Positions 1 through 8,688 are shown, numbered from the stretch's first letter. The stretch is DNA of 64,000 nt from Microvirga sp. 3-52 (GCF_018383585.1 NZ_JAHAMK010000003.1:62001-126000), one strand, 5' to 3'. Notes: generated by a model not told the origin, from the sequence alone. Program-made: numbers and translations.

Positions 1-105
1 TCCGAGAACACTGATCGGGTGAGCGAGTTCGGCTCGACGCCATGCAAGGCCCAGTACCGGTGCCGCGACTGCCTCGAGCCATTCGACTACTTCAAGTGCA
101 TTTGA
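1..105 (+). CDS. paaD: Phenylacetyl-CoA 1,2-epoxidase subunit PaaD, 3' end only
   Basis: Only the last 34 codons are in the window. The reading frame is open from base 1 and stops at 103-105. The tail is cysteine-rich (C-K-A-Q-Y-R-C-R-D-C, then F-K-C-I at the end), the usual C-terminal zinc/Fe-S-like region of PaaD (PaaJ in other nomenclature), a protein needed for maturation of the phenylacetyl-CoA epoxidase. The next gene, paaE, begins two bases after the stop, which is the standard paaABCDE order, so the rest of the operon should lie to the left. The identification rests on this tail and the context. Confidence 0.85.
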   Translation, partial: SENTDRVSEFGSTPCKAQYRCRDCLEPFDYFKCI

Positions 106-106
106 A

Positions 107-1198
107 ATGAGCGGACGCTCCATGACGAAGTTCTATCCCGTCACTGTTGCCGACGTGCGGCGCGAAACCCGCGACGCCATCGTTCTCACCCTCGACGTGC
201 CGGATGAGCACAAGGACGCCTTCCGCTTTTCGCCAGGGCAATACCTGACCCTGCGCATGCATATCGACGGCGACGAGGTGCGGCGGTCCTATTCCATCTG
301 CGCAACGCCCATGGAGGGCAGGCTCCGGGTCGGAATCAAGAGGATCGCCGGAGGAGCATTCTCCAGCTGGGCCAGCGAGCAGCTCGCGCCTGGGCAGGTC
401 ATCGAGGCCATGCCCCCCATGGGCAATTTCTTCGTGCCCCTCGATCGGGCCCGCAAGCGCCATTTTGTGGGCTTTGCCGCAGGCAGTGGGATCACGCCGC
501 TGCTCAGCATCATCAAGACGACGCTGGTCGCCGAACCGAAATCGTCCTTCACACTGTTCTACGGCAATCGCGCGTCGAGCTCGATCATGTTCCGCGAGGA
601 GCTCGAGGATCTCAAGAACGAGCATCTCGACCGGTTCAGCCTGATCCATATCCTCAGCCGCGAGCAGCAGGATATCGATCTGTTCAATGGCCGGTTGAGC
701 AAAGAGAAATGCGACCAGCTGCTCGATCACTGGATCGATGCGTCTTCGATCGATACAGCGTTCATCTGCGGACCGCAGGACATGATGCTGGGCGTCGCGC
801 GGAGCCTCGAAGAGCACGGCCTCGACAAGCGCCAGATCAAGTTCGAGCTGTTTGCCACCTCGACCCCAAGTCGCCGTCAGCGCAGGCCCGAGGAGGCGAC
901 GGCGGAGGATCGTAAGAACCTGTGCGAGGCGACTATCGTCATCGATGGGCGAGCCCGCACCCTGTCCTTCGAGAAGGGGACGGCGTCCGTGCTCGACGCG
1001 GCAACAGCCGAGGGTCTGGAGCTCCCCTATGCCTGCAAGGGCGGCGTCTGCTCCACCTGCCGGGCGATGCTGGTCGAAGGTGAAGTAGACATGGACGCGA
1101 ATTTTGCCCTTGAGGATTACGAGATCGCCCGGGGCTATATCCTGACCTGCCAGAGCTATCCGGTGAGCGACAGGATCCTGGTCGATTTCGACAAGTGA
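107..1198 (+). CDS. paaE: Phenylacetyl-CoA 1,2-epoxidase reductase subunit PaaE
   Basis: 363 residues, normal for PaaE. It passes electrons from NADPH via FAD and a [2Fe-2S] cluster to the di-iron PaaA subunit, which epoxidises the ring of phenylacetyl-CoA. Three domains can be read in order: an FAD-binding barrel with R-S-Y-S-I near residue 65, a nucleotide-binding domain with A-A-G-S-G-I-T-P near 125, and a C-terminal plant-type ferredoxin domain with C-K-G-G-V-C-S-T-C near 310 and a fourth Cys in L-T-C-Q-S about 35 residues later. ATG 107 sits just after the paaD stop. ATG 122 (M-T-K-F-Y) is an alternative start and looks closer to family N-termini. It is part of the paa operon with the preceding fragment. 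Confidence 0.95.
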   Translation: MSGRSMTKFYPVTVADVRRETRDAIVLTLDVPDEHKDAFRFSPGQYLTLRMHIDGDEVRRSYSICATPMEGRLRVGIKRIAGGAFSSWASEQLAPGQVIEAMPPMGNFFVPLDRARKRHFVGFAAGSGITPLLSIIKTTLVAEPKSSFTLFYGNRASSSIMFREELEDLKNEHLDRFSLIHILSREQQDIDLFNGRLSKEKCDQLLDHWIDASSIDTAFICGPQDMMLGVARSLEEHGLDKRQIKFELFATSTPSRRQRRPEEATAEDRKNLCEATIVIDGRARTLSFEKGTASVLDAATAEGLELPYACKGGVCSTCRAMLVEGEVDMDANFALEDYEIARGYILTCQSYPVSDRILVDFDK

Positions 1199-1214
1199 CG
1201 ACAGAGGTGCTGCC

Positions 1215-2018
1215 ATGGTCGATGAAGAAAGCCTCGTCAGCTTCGTGGTCGGCGGCGGTCGCCTGAGTGCGCCGGACAACGTCACGCCTCGTTATCGCGG
1301 CGAGCTCATGCGCCTGATGGCGATCTTCGTCGATTCCGAGATGGCGGGCGCCTCGGGCTTCGCCGACTGCATCAATCTCGCTCCTGGGCTGAAGGAGCGG
1401 ATCATCGCCACGCGCATCGTCTTCGAGAAATTCAACCATGCCCGCCAGGTTCTGGACCTGATGGAGCAGTTCGGCGCCAATACGGCGCAATACGTGGGCG
1501 CCCATCCCTGGGCGTCCCGCCTCGACCGCAGCGTCAATCTCGGCACGCGGCGCATGGAGGGAGACATGCGTCTCAACGTGTTCCATTACCCGATCAACGG
1601 GTGGGTCGACGCGGTGGTGATGAACTGCCTGATGGGACAGGCCACGGTGGTGCAGCTCGACGAGCTGACACGCGGTTCCTACCAGCCTCTCGCCGATACT
1701 TTGGCGAACATCCTTCCTGTCGAAAGGCGCCACGCGGAGCTGGGCGAGCAGGGATTGCAGGCTGCGTTGGCGAGGGGACACGACAGGACGGACGCCCAGG
1801 CATCCGTCAACTATTGGTATCCGCGCGTGGCCGACACCTTCGGCAGCAGTACGTCGGATCATTTCGCTCAGCACCGTAAGTACGGATTGCGTCAGAAGGG
1901 CAGGGAAGGGCTAAGTGCCCAATGGCAGGATCTCATTCATCCGATGCTGTCGCGCTTTGGACTTGGCGTCCCGGGACAGGCTTCGCTCGAGATCGGCGAT
2001 CAGGTCTCCCTGCAGTGA
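1215..2018 (+). CDS. PaaA-like ferritin-fold protein (phenylacetic acid catabolic protein family)
   Basis: 267 residues, starting 16 bases after paaE with AGAGGTG upstream. It aligns by eye with PaaA, the catalytic di-iron subunit: S-E-M-A-G near residue 37 matches the first helix Glu, W-V-D near 135 matches the helix Asp, and V-E-R-R-H near 175 matches the last E-x-x-H. The second ligand motif, E-A-G-H in PaaA, reads K-F-N-H here, so a Lys stands where a metal-ligand Glu is expected. It is also shorter than PaaA (about 310-330). The canonical paaA should be upstream of the window. It may be an extra structural subunit, a divergent oxygenase, or a non-metal paralogue; I cannot assign a reaction. 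Confidence 0.75.
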   Translation: MVDEESLVSFVVGGGRLSAPDNVTPRYRGELMRLMAIFVDSEMAGASGFADCINLAPGLKERIIATRIVFEKFNHARQVLDLMEQFGANTAQYVGAHPWASRLDRSVNLGTRRMEGDMRLNVFHYPINGWVDAVVMNCLMGQATVVQLDELTRGSYQPLADTLANILPVERRHAELGEQGLQAALARGHDRTDAQASVNYWYPRVADTFGSSTSDHFAQHRKYGLRQKGREGLSAQWQDLIHPMLSRFGLGVPGQASLEIGDQVSLQ

Positions 2019-2047
2019 CCTTTGGCCGGCAAGGCTTTCCAGACGCG

Positions 2048-2683
2048 CTATCCCGCAGCGCTGACGCGCCGCGATGAGCCGGCGGATTCCGCATGGAGAT
2101 TGCGTGTGCCGTCCACGATGAGCTGCGAAACCAGCTCGGCATAATCCGCGCGGGTCACCTCGCCGGTGTTCTTGAACCAGAGATAATGCCAGTTGATCAT
2201 GCCGAAGAGGGACATGGTCACCGGCTTGAGCAATTTGGTTCCCTTGAGCTGCGGCGCAACGCCTGCAACGGCATCGGAGAAGATCCGCACCAGGTCGCGC
2301 TCCATCGTCTTGAGTTCGCCCTGGCGGTCGGAGGGCAGCAGGCGCAGGCCGTTGATCTGCACGCTGTGCTGGGCATCGGCGTCGCGATAGGCTTCCAGCA
2401 GGGCCGCGACCAGTTCCTTGAGGCGCGCTTCCGGCGCAAGGTCCGGATGGTCGGCGGCCTCCACGACTTCAAGCAGCTCTTCGAGGTGAAAGCGGATGAC
2501 GTCGAAGAGCAGTTCCTCCTTGTCCTTGTAGTAGTGATAGAGATTGGCCTTTGAGACGCCACAGGCCTCTGCGATCCTGCTCATCGACGCGCGGTCGTAG
2601 CCATGCTCGGCAAAAAGCTCGGCCGAGCGATCGAGAATCGCCCGACGCTTGTCGTCGTAATCGGTGGCGCGGGTGCGTGCCAT
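2048..2683 (-). CDS. paaR: TetR-family regulator, probable phenylacetate-catabolism repressor
   Basis: 211 residues. The N-terminal TetR helix-turn-helix covers about residues 12-58 (A-E-L-F-A-E-H-G-Y, then I-A-E-A-C-G-V-S-K-A-N-L-Y-H-Y-Y). The remaining helical part is the ligand and dimer domain. It is the last gene of paaG-paaI-paaK-tetR, beginning 9 bases after the paaK stop. TetR proteins in paa clusters (PaaR of Thermus and beta-proteobacteria) are repressors released by phenylacetyl-CoA. That ligand is an inference here. Its likely target is the inverted repeat at 5373-5394, which would make the operon self-regulated. The symbol is by context. Confidence 0.85.
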   Translation of the reverse strand: MARTRATDYDDKRRAILDRSAELFAEHGYDRASMSRIAEACGVSKANLYHYYKDKEELLFDVIRFHLEELLEVVEAADHPDLAPEARLKELVAALLEAYRDADAQHSVQINGLRLLPSDRQGELKTMERDLVRIFSDAVAGVAPQLKGTKLLKPVTMSLFGMINWHYLWFKNTGEVTRADYAELVSQLIVDGTRNLHAESAGSSRRVSAAG

Positions 2684-2692
2684 GGGGCTCTT

Positions 2693-4048
2693 CTATTCTT
2701 TGGGTCTGCGGTCGATGACGCGCCGTGCCTTGCCTAGCGAGCGCTCGATCCCTTCCGGATCGAGGACATTCACCTGGGCCGTGATGCCGATGGTATCCTT
2801 GATGGCCTGGCTCAGGCGCTCGGCGGCCGCCTTCCTTGTTTCCGGGTAATCGGAGTCCGGCCGGATCTCTGCCCGGATCTCCATCTGGTCCATCCGTCCC
2901 TCGCGGGTCAGGATGATCTGGTAATGCCCCGACAAGGCCTGGATCGTGAGGAGCTTTTCCTCGATCTGGGTCGGGAAGACGTTGACGCCGCGGATGATCA
3001 TCATGTCGTCGGTGCGCCCGGTGATCTTCTCCATGCGGCGCATGCTGCGTGCGGTGCCGGGCAGGAGACGCGTCAGATCCCGGGTGCGGTAGCGGATGAC
3101 GGGCATCGCTTCCTTGGTCAGTGAGGTGAAGACGAGTTCACCCTCTTCGCCGTCCGGAAGAACCTCGCCCGTCAGCGGATCGATCACCTCGGGATAGAAG
3201 TGATCTTCCCAGATGTGCAGCCCGTCCTTGCTCTCCACGCACTCGCAGGCGACACCGGGACCCATGACTTCCGAGAGCCCGTAGATGTCGACGGCATGGA
3301 TGTCAAAGGCTTCCTCGATCTCCGCCCGCATGGCGTTCGTCCAGGGCTCGGCGCCGAAGATGCCGACCTTCAGCGAGGATTGGCGCGGATCGAGGCCCTG
3401 TTTCCGGAACTCGTCGAGGATCGCCAGCATGTAGGACGGTGTGACCATGATGATGTCGGGCTGGAAGTCCTGGATCAGCTGGACCTGGCGCTCGGTCATG
3501 CCGCCTGACATGGGGATGACCATGCAGCCGAGGCGCTCGGCGCCGTAATGCGCGCCTAATCCACCCGTGAAGAGGCCGTAGCCATAGGCCACATGCACCT
3601 TCATGCCCGGACGCCCTCCGCTCGCCCTGATCGAGCGGGCCACCACGTCGGCCCAGGTGTCGATGTCACGCTTCGTGTAGCCGACCACCGTAGGCTTGCC
3701 GGTGGTCCCCGACGAGCCGTGCACACGGGCGATCTGGTCTTGAGGGACGGCGAACATGCCGAAGGGATAATTGTCCCGTAGGTCGGACTTGGTGGTGAAG
3801 GGGAATTTGGCGAGATCGCCCAGATCCTTGAAATCATCCGGATGAACGCCCGCCGCGTCGAGCTTCGCCTTGTAGTGCGGCACGTTCTCATAGGCATGGC
3901 GCAAGGTCCAGGCGAGGCGCTCACGCTGCCAGGCGGCAAGCTCGTCCCGTGATGCCAGTTCGAAGCGATCGAGAAGCGCCGGCTGGGGCTTGAGCTCGGA
4001 CAACTTGCGGAGCGGGATCTGAAGCAAGGGAACCTCCCATTCGTTCAT
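2693..4048 (-). CDS. paaK: Phenylacetate-CoA ligase PaaK
   Basis: About 450 residues, family length. It activates phenylacetate with ATP and CoA to phenylacetyl-CoA, the first step of the aerobic hybrid pathway. The AMP-binding P-loop S-S-G-T-T-G-K-P-T lies at residues 112-120, and Y-G-L-S-E-V-M-G-P-G near 255 is the adenylate-forming motif. ATG 4048 lies two bases after the paaI stop but has little Shine-Dalgarno signal. TTG 4027 has GGGAGG five bases upstream and gives an N-terminus (L-L-Q-I-P-L-R-K-L) closer to the family, so the true start may be 4027. It is the third gene of the paaG operon. Confidence 0.95.
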   Translation of the reverse strand: MNEWEVPLLQIPLRKLSELKPQPALLDRFELASRDELAAWQRERLAWTLRHAYENVPHYKAKLDAAGVHPDDFKDLGDLAKFPFTTKSDLRDNYPFGMFAVPQDQIARVHGSSGTTGKPTVVGYTKRDIDTWADVVARSIRASGGRPGMKVHVAYGYGLFTGGLGAHYGAERLGCMVIPMSGGMTERQVQLIQDFQPDIIMVTPSYMLAILDEFRKQGLDPRQSSLKVGIFGAEPWTNAMRAEIEEAFDIHAVDIYGLSEVMGPGVACECVESKDGLHIWEDHFYPEVIDPLTGEVLPDGEEGELVFTSLTKEAMPVIRYRTRDLTRLLPGTARSMRRMEKITGRTDDMMIIRGVNVFPTQIEEKLLTIQALSGHYQIILTREGRMDQMEIRAEIRPDSDYPETRKAAAERLSQAIKDTIGITAQVNVLDPEGIERSLGKARRVIDRRPKE

Positions 4049-4050
4049 TC

Positions 4051-4524
4051 TTATTGGGTGTCTTGATCGGTCTCGGGGCCAAGAAGCGTGCCGGCGATGG
4101 TGCGGGAATGACCGCGGAATTCGGCAACCACCTCGCCTTTGCCGTCGCGGATGGTCACGTCATAGATGCCGGAGCGTCCTAAGCGATTGCGCTCGACCGC
4201 ATGGGCCGTGAGCTTGTCGCCTCGCCGGGCCGGCTGCAGGAACGTCACCGCGCAGTGCTGGGCCACCGTCCGCTGATTGTAGGTGTTGCACGCGAAGGCG
4301 AAGGCCGAATCGGCAAGCGTGAAGATGAAACCGCCGTGGCAGATGCCGTGTCCGTTCGTCATGTCGGGGCGGATCGTCATTGAGATCACCGCCTCGCCCG
4401 GTGATACGCGCTCGACCACCATGCCAAGTCCCTGGCTTGCCTGATCCCCAGCCCACATGGCTTCCGCGCAAGCCTGGGCGACCTTCTGCGGTCCATCATT
4501 GGAGAGAGACGGTTGCACGTCCAT
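4051..4524 (-). CDS. paaI: Hydroxyphenylacetyl-CoA thioesterase PaaI
   Basis: 157 residues, hot-dog fold. The motif H-G-G-F-I-F-T-L-A-D-S-A-F-A-F-A-C-N contains the active-site Asp and is diagnostic for PaaI. The enzyme hydrolyses stalled or spontaneously hydroxylated phenylacetyl-CoA derivatives and so rescues CoA when the pathway jams. The start ATG (4524-4522) shares one base with the paaG stop (4526-4524), which points to translational coupling. It lies between paaG and paaK in one operon. Confidence 0.93.
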   Translation of the reverse strand: MDVQPSLSNDGPQKVAQACAEAMWAGDQASQGLGMVVERVSPGEAVISMTIRPDMTNGHGICHGGFIFTLADSAFAFACNTYNQRTVAQHCAVTFLQPARRGDKLTAHAVERNRLGRSGIYDVTIRDGKGEVVAEFRGHSRTIAGTLLGPETDQDTQ

Positions 4525-5318
4525 CAGGCCCTCCCGGAGAATTTTGGCTGACGCTTCTCGAAGAAGGCCGTGACGCCTTCGAGATAATCCGGCGTGCGGC
4601 CGGCCTGCCCCTGCAGATCGCGTTCCAGATCGAGCTGCTGGTCGAGATCATTCGTCTCGGATGCATCGAGCGCCTGCTTGATCAACCCAAGGCCGACAGT
4701 CGGCTGAACCGCAAAGTGAGCGGCGAGGCGATGCGCCTCATCCATCAGGACGGCGTCGTCGACCGCTTTCCAGATCATGCCCCAGACTTCTGCCTGCTCC
4801 GCCAGAACCGGCTCGGCCAGCAGGGCGAGGGCGCGGGCGCGCGCCGTGCCGACGAGGCGCGGCAGGAACCAGGTCCCGCCTGAGTCCGGGACGAGGCCGA
4901 GCTTGGCGAAGGCCTGGATGAACTTGGCCGAACGGGCCGCCAGGACGATGTCGCAGGCAAGGGCAATGTTGGCGCCAGCTCCCGCTGCAACGCCGTTGAC
5001 CGCACAGATGACGGGCATCCCCAGCGAACGGATTTTGCGCACCAAGGGATTGTAGAGACGCTCCAGGGTGGACGAGAGATCCGGAACCTGGCCGGGTCTG
5101 AAGACACGGTCCGAGAGATCCTGTCCAGCACAGAATCCGCGTCCGGCACCGGTGAGAATGAGAGCGCGGCAGCTGCCGTCGGTTTCGGCGTCGTCAAGGG
5201 CGGACATCAGGGCCGCATGCATCGCCTCGTTGAAGGAATTCAGGCGATCGGGCCTGTTGAGGGTGATGACGCGATAGCCCTCTCGAGGCTCCGTAACGAT
5301 GAGATCGTTCTCCACCAT
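4524..5318 (-). CDS. paaG: 2-(1,2-epoxy-1,2-dihydrophenyl)acetyl-CoA isomerase PaaG
   Basis: 264 residues from ATG 5318, chosen over an upstream in-frame ATG because GGGAGG lies just before it and the protein then starts M-V-E-N-D-L-I-V like other crotonases. It isomerises ring 1,2-epoxyphenylacetyl-CoA to the oxepin form. Crotonase features are visible: R-L-N-S-F-N near residue 24, A-G-Q-D-L near 67 and G-A-G-A-N near 110 for the oxyanion hole, and L-V-P-D-S-G-G near 137 with the Asp typical of PaaG. It is the first gene of the leftward operon that starts at the operator at 5373-5394. A generic enoyl-CoA hydratase is the alternative, but the context favours PaaG. Confidence 0.9.
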   Translation of the reverse strand: MVENDLIVTEPREGYRVITLNRPDRLNSFNEAMHAALMSALDDAETDGSCRALILTGAGRGFCAGQDLSDRVFRPGQVPDLSSTLERLYNPLVRKIRSLGMPVICAVNGVAAGAGANIALACDIVLAARSAKFIQAFAKLGLVPDSGGTWFLPRLVGTARARALALLAEPVLAEQAEVWGMIWKAVDDAVLMDEAHRLAAHFAVQPTVGLGLIKQALDASETNDLDQQLDLERDLQGQAGRTPDYLEGVTAFFEKRQPKFSGRA

Positions 5319-5372
5319 GGCCCTCCCGAATTTTCGCTGATGGCAAGCGGATGGTCTTGCGACTTGTTTACT

Positions 5373-5394
5373 ATTGACCAACCGTCCGGTCAAT
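5373..5394. promoter_or_regulatory. Inverted-repeat operator, probable PaaR site, in a divergent promoter
   Basis: ATTGACC (5373-5379) and GGTCAAT (5388-5394) form a perfect 7-bp inverted repeat with an 8-nt spacer containing CCGTCCGG, similar in form to TetR/PaaR operators. TTGACC (5374-5379) can act as a -35 rightwards with TATATT (5395-5400) 15 bp later, and its mirror image TTGACC faces paaG. One site could therefore control both the paa operon and the transporter operon. The rest of the 302-base gap is the transporter leader, with a small hairpin at 5549-5566 and no other signal I can name. Confidence 0.7.
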
Positions 5395-5620
5395 TATATT
5401 GATGGAAGAAGCAGCGTCAATGAGCCAATACTCGGCCCTTCAGGGAGCATAGCGGGATGGCGTGTTTCGACGGTCGACAGGATACGCGTGCAAAGCTGCG
5501 CCGGCTTTGCACAATCCCTTCCCATTGCTCTCTTCCCGCAACGATCCGCAGGCTCTTGGCAGCCTGACGCTTTGCGCAACAATAAGAACAACAAACGACA
5601 ACGAAACCCGGAGGAAACAA

Positions 5621-6787
5621 ATGAACTCGAAGGCAACTCTTAAAACCCTGCTGGTCGCCAGTGCCATGGGGCTCGGTCTCGCTCAAGGTGCGCTCGCGCA
5701 GGATACCGTCAAGATCGGATCGGTTCTCTCGGTTACTGGACCGTCGTCTTTCCTTGGTGAGCCCGAGGACAAGACGCTTAAGATCTATGTCGACAAGATC
5801 AATGCGGCTGGCGGCGTTGCCGGCAAGAAGATCGAGCTCGTGATTTACGATGACGGCGGTGATGCCAACAAGGCGCGTACCTTCGCGACTCGCCTCATCG
5901 AGGATGACGAGGTGATTGCGATGGTCGGCGGCACGACTACCGGCAGCACCATGGCGATGATCCCGGTGTTCGAAGAGGCGCAGGTTCCCTTCATCTCTCT
6001 GGCCGGTGCCATCGAGGTGATCGATCCGGTCCGCAAATTCGTCTTCAAGACGCCGCACACCGACAAGATGGCGTGCGAGAAGATCTTCGAGGATCTGAAG
6101 AAGCGCAATCTCACCAAGATCGGCCTGATCTCGGGCACGGACGGTTTCGGCGCATCCATGCGTGCGCAATGCGTCAAGGTCGCGCCAAATTATGGCATGC
6201 AGATTCTGATCGACGAGAATTACGGCCCGCGCGACAGCGACATGACCGCTCAGCTCACGAAGATCAAGAATACGGCCGGCGTGCAGGCTGTGGTCAATCC
6301 GGGCTTCGGCCAGGGACCGGCCATCGTGACACGCAACTATGCCCAGCTCGGCATGACCAACATCCCATTTTACCAGAGCCACGGCGTAGCCTCGAAGAGC
6401 TTCATCGATCTGGCAGGCGCTGCCGCGGAAGGCGTTCGCCTGCCGGCCGCGGCTCTCCTCGTCGGCGATAAACTGCCAGAGAGCGATCCGCAGAAAAAGG
6501 TCGTGACCGAGTACAGGCAGGCCTACGAGACCGCCACGAAGCAGCCGGTCTCGACCTTCGGCGGCCATGCCTATGACGGTCTCTTCATTCTGGTCGAGGC
6601 CATGAAGCGCGCGAACTCGACCGATCCCCAGAAGATCCGCGACGAGATCGAGAAGACCAAGGGGTTCGTCGGCACAGGCGGCATCGTGAACATGTCACCG
6701 GCCGACCATCTCGGCCTCGATCTCTCGGCGTTCCGCATGCTCGAGATCAAGGGCGGCGACTGGAACCTTGTCGCCTCCGGAAGCTGA
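5621..6787 (+). CDS. Branched-chain-type ABC transporter periplasmic binding protein, probable aromatic acid uptake
   Basis: 388 residues from ATG 5621, preceded by GGAGG seven bases upstream. A Sec signal peptide ends near A-L-A-Q (residue 26). The mature part starts T-V-K-I-G-S-V-L-S-V-T-G-P, the standard opening of LivJ-like type I binding proteins. It feeds the LivH/M/G/F system that follows. Genes of this type beside paa clusters are thought to import phenylacetate or related aromatics, and the shared operator upstream supports that; the ligand is inferred. A strong hairpin follows the stop. Confidence 0.88.
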   Translation: MNSKATLKTLLVASAMGLGLAQGALAQDTVKIGSVLSVTGPSSFLGEPEDKTLKIYVDKINAAGGVAGKKIELVIYDDGGDANKARTFATRLIEDDEVIAMVGGTTTGSTMAMIPVFEEAQVPFISLAGAIEVIDPVRKFVFKTPHTDKMACEKIFEDLKKRNLTKIGLISGTDGFGASMRAQCVKVAPNYGMQILIDENYGPRDSDMTAQLTKIKNTAGVQAVVNPGFGQGPAIVTRNYAQLGMTNIPFYQSHGVASKSFIDLAGAAAEGVRLPAAALLVGDKLPESDPQKKVVTEYRQAYETATKQPVSTFGGHAYDGLFILVEAMKRANSTDPQKIRDEIEKTKGFVGTGGIVNMSPADHLGLDLSAFRMLEIKGGDWNLVASGS

Positions 6788-6805
6788 TCTCTCGCTGCAA
6801 ACGAT

Positions 6806-6838
6806 CGGACAGGAGGCTGACGATCAGCCTCCTGTCCG
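6806..6838 (+). promoter_or_regulatory. 15-bp hairpin without U-tract between binding-protein and permease genes
   Basis: The arms 6806-6820 and 6824-6838 are perfect complements over 15 bp (starting CGGACAGG) with a 3-nt loop. No run of T follows, so it is unlikely to be a full terminator. Its place right after the binding-protein stop fits an RNA 3'-end stabiliser or partial attenuator that keeps binding-protein mRNA in excess over permease mRNA, as in malE-malF. Confidence 0.75.
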
Positions 6839-6862
6839 GCAACCTGAAGGTCGCGGGACAGC

Positions 6863-7738
6863 ATGATGGCCGAGTTTCTCCAGTTCCTCATTTCCGGTCT
6901 GACGGTCGGAGCCGTCTATGCACTGGTCGCACTTGGCTTCACCCTGATCTACAACGCCTCGGGGGTGGTGAATTTCGCGCAGGGCGAGTTCGTTATGCTC
7001 GGCGGCATGGTGACGGTGTTCGCGGCTGCTGCTGGTGTGCCCCTGCCGCTGGCAGCCGTGATCGCCATCTGTGCAGCCATTGCGATCGGGCTCCTGCTGC
7101 ATCGCTTCGCCATCGAGCCGGCGCGTGGCGCATCGGCCGTGACGCTCATCATCATCACCATCGGTGCATCGATTCTGTTGCGTGGCCTCGCGGCCATCGT
7201 CTTCGACAAGCAATTTCATAAACTGCCCGCTTTCACGGGCGACACGCCGGTTGATATGCTGGGCGCTGCCGTCCAGCCACAGAGCTTCTGGGTGCTCGGA
7301 GGTACGGCGGTCGTCGTCCTTGCCCTTTATATCTTTCTCGAACATACGCTTCTCGGCAAGGCTGTGCTGGCAACGGCCGCGAACCGTCTGGCAGCGCGTC
7401 TGGTCGGCATCAACACGACCACGATCATGGCGCTCGCCTTCGGCGGCTCCGCCGCCATCGGGGCGATTGCCGGGATACTCGTCACGCCGATCACCCTGAC
7501 GAGCTACGACGTCGGCACGCTGCTGGCCTTGAAGGGCTTTGCCGCCGCCATGCTGGGCGGCATGGGGAATCCGGTCGGCGCGGTCGTCGGCGGTATGTTG
7601 CTCGGCCTGCTGGAGGCATTCGGCGCCGGCTATATCAGCTCGACCTACAAGGATGCCTTTGCGTTCCTGGTCATCCTCATCGTCCTGTTCGCGGCGCCTC
7701 AGGGCCTGTTCGGGCGCCGTGCCGTGGAGAGGGTGTGA
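6863..7738 (+). CDS. livH: Branched-chain-type ABC permease LivH
   Basis: 291 residues, nearly all hydrophobic, with about eight membrane segments. The N-terminus L-Q-F-L-I-S-G-L-T-V-G-A-V-Y-A-L-V-A-L-G-F is typical of LivH, followed by N-F-A-Q-G-E-F near residue 37, a family signature. It forms half of the membrane channel with LivM. The next gene begins just past its stop. The substrate is presumably that of the adjacent binding protein. Confidence 0.92.
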   Translation: MMAEFLQFLISGLTVGAVYALVALGFTLIYNASGVVNFAQGEFVMLGGMVTVFAAAAGVPLPLAAVIAICAAIAIGLLLHRFAIEPARGASAVTLIIITIGASILLRGLAAIVFDKQFHKLPAFTGDTPVDMLGAAVQPQSFWVLGGTAVVVLALYIFLEHTLLGKAVLATAANRLAARLVGINTTTIMALAFGGSAAIGAIAGILVTPITLTSYDVGTLLALKGFAAAMLGGMGNPVGAVVGGMLLGLLEAFGAGYISSTYKDAFAFLVILIVLFAAPQGLFGRRAVERV

Positions 7739-7740
7739 GA

Positions 7741-8688
7741 ATGCGTGCCTTGGTAAACCAACGCTTCATCACACTCGCGGTGCTGGCGGTCGTGATCGCC
7801 ATTCTCCCGCTCATCTTTCCGTCGAGCTACTATTTTCGCGTCGCCTCGCTCGTATGGGTGTCCGCGCTCGCGGCTATCGGCCTCAACATCCTCATGGGGC
7901 AGGCGGGTCAGGTCAGCCTGGGACATGCAGCGTTCTTCGGCATCGGCGCCTATGCCGTAGCTATCGGGCCGACGCATCTTGGCATTCCTCCATGGGTTGC
8001 GATTCTCATCGGAGCCCTCCTCTCGGCGGTTCTCGCCTATCTGGTCGGCCGTCCGATCCTGCGGCTGAAAGGGCATTATCTCGCCATCGCCACTTTGGGC
8101 CTTGGCGTCCTCGTGGCTCTCGTCATCACGACGGAAAGCCGCTGGACCGGCGGACCGGATGGCATGCCGGTTGAACGACTGTCTCTCTTCGGCTGGCGGG
8201 TCAGCGGGTCCTATACATGGTACTGGGTGACGGGGGGGCTCCTGCTCATCGGAACCTGGATCGCGCTTAATCTCGACGAGACGCCCACAGGCCGGGCCTT
8301 CCGCGCCCTGCATGACAGTGAGGTGGCTGCGCAGGTGGTCGGTCTCGATGTCGCCCGCTTCAAGTTGCAGGCCTTCGTGATCGCCGCCGTCTATGCTTCG
8401 GTTGCAGGTTCCGCCCTTGCGTTCATGAACGGCTTCATCAATCCGGATCAGGCCGGCTTCCTGCATTCCGTGGAACTTGTCACCATCGTGGTGATCGGCG
8501 GTCTCGGATCCGTTGTCGGGAGCATCGTCGGCGCAGCCGTCCTTGTGACGCTTCCGCAGGCTCTGACCGTCTTTCAGGAATACGAGCATCTTCTGCTCGG
8601 CCTCATCATCATCGTGGCGATGATCTTCATGCGCAATGGCATCGTGCCGAGCCTCTCGGCCCTCGTCTTCCGGAGGGCACGCTCATGA
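7741..8688 (+). CDS. livM: Branched-chain-type ABC permease LivM
   Basis: 315 residues from ATG 7741, which lies eight bases after GGAGAGGG; GTG 7735, overlapping the livH stop, is a weaker alternative. It is hydrophobic, with N-I-L-M-G-Q-A-G-Q-V-S-L-G-H-A-A-F near residue 50, the LivM signature, and G-L-G-S-V-V-G-S-I-V-G-A near 255, the loop that contacts the ATPase. Its stop overlaps the livG start (ATGA). Confidence 0.92.
   Translation: MRALVNQRFITLAVLAVVIAILPLIFPSSYYFRVASLVWVSALAAIGLNILMGQAGQVSLGHAAFFGIGAYAVAIGPTHLGIPPWVAILIGALLSAVLAYLVGRPILRLKGHYLAIATLGLGVLVALVITTESRWTGGPDGMPVERLSLFGWRVSGSYTWYWVTGGLLLIGTWIALNLDETPTGRAFRALHDSEVAAQVVGLDVARFKLQAFVIAAVYASVAGSALAFMNGFINPDQAGFLHSVELVTIVVIGGLGSVVGSIVGAAVLVTLPQALTVFQEYEHLLLGLIIIVAMIFMRNGIVPSLSALVFRRARS

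Noticed and set aside
92-1285. Long reverse-strand open frame over paaE
   Set aside because: It is a shadow of paaE, with no family features and poor codon use.
5417-6568. 383-codon reverse-strand frame over the LivJ-like gene
   Set aside because: Antisense to a clear binding protein with signal peptide; no motif of its own.
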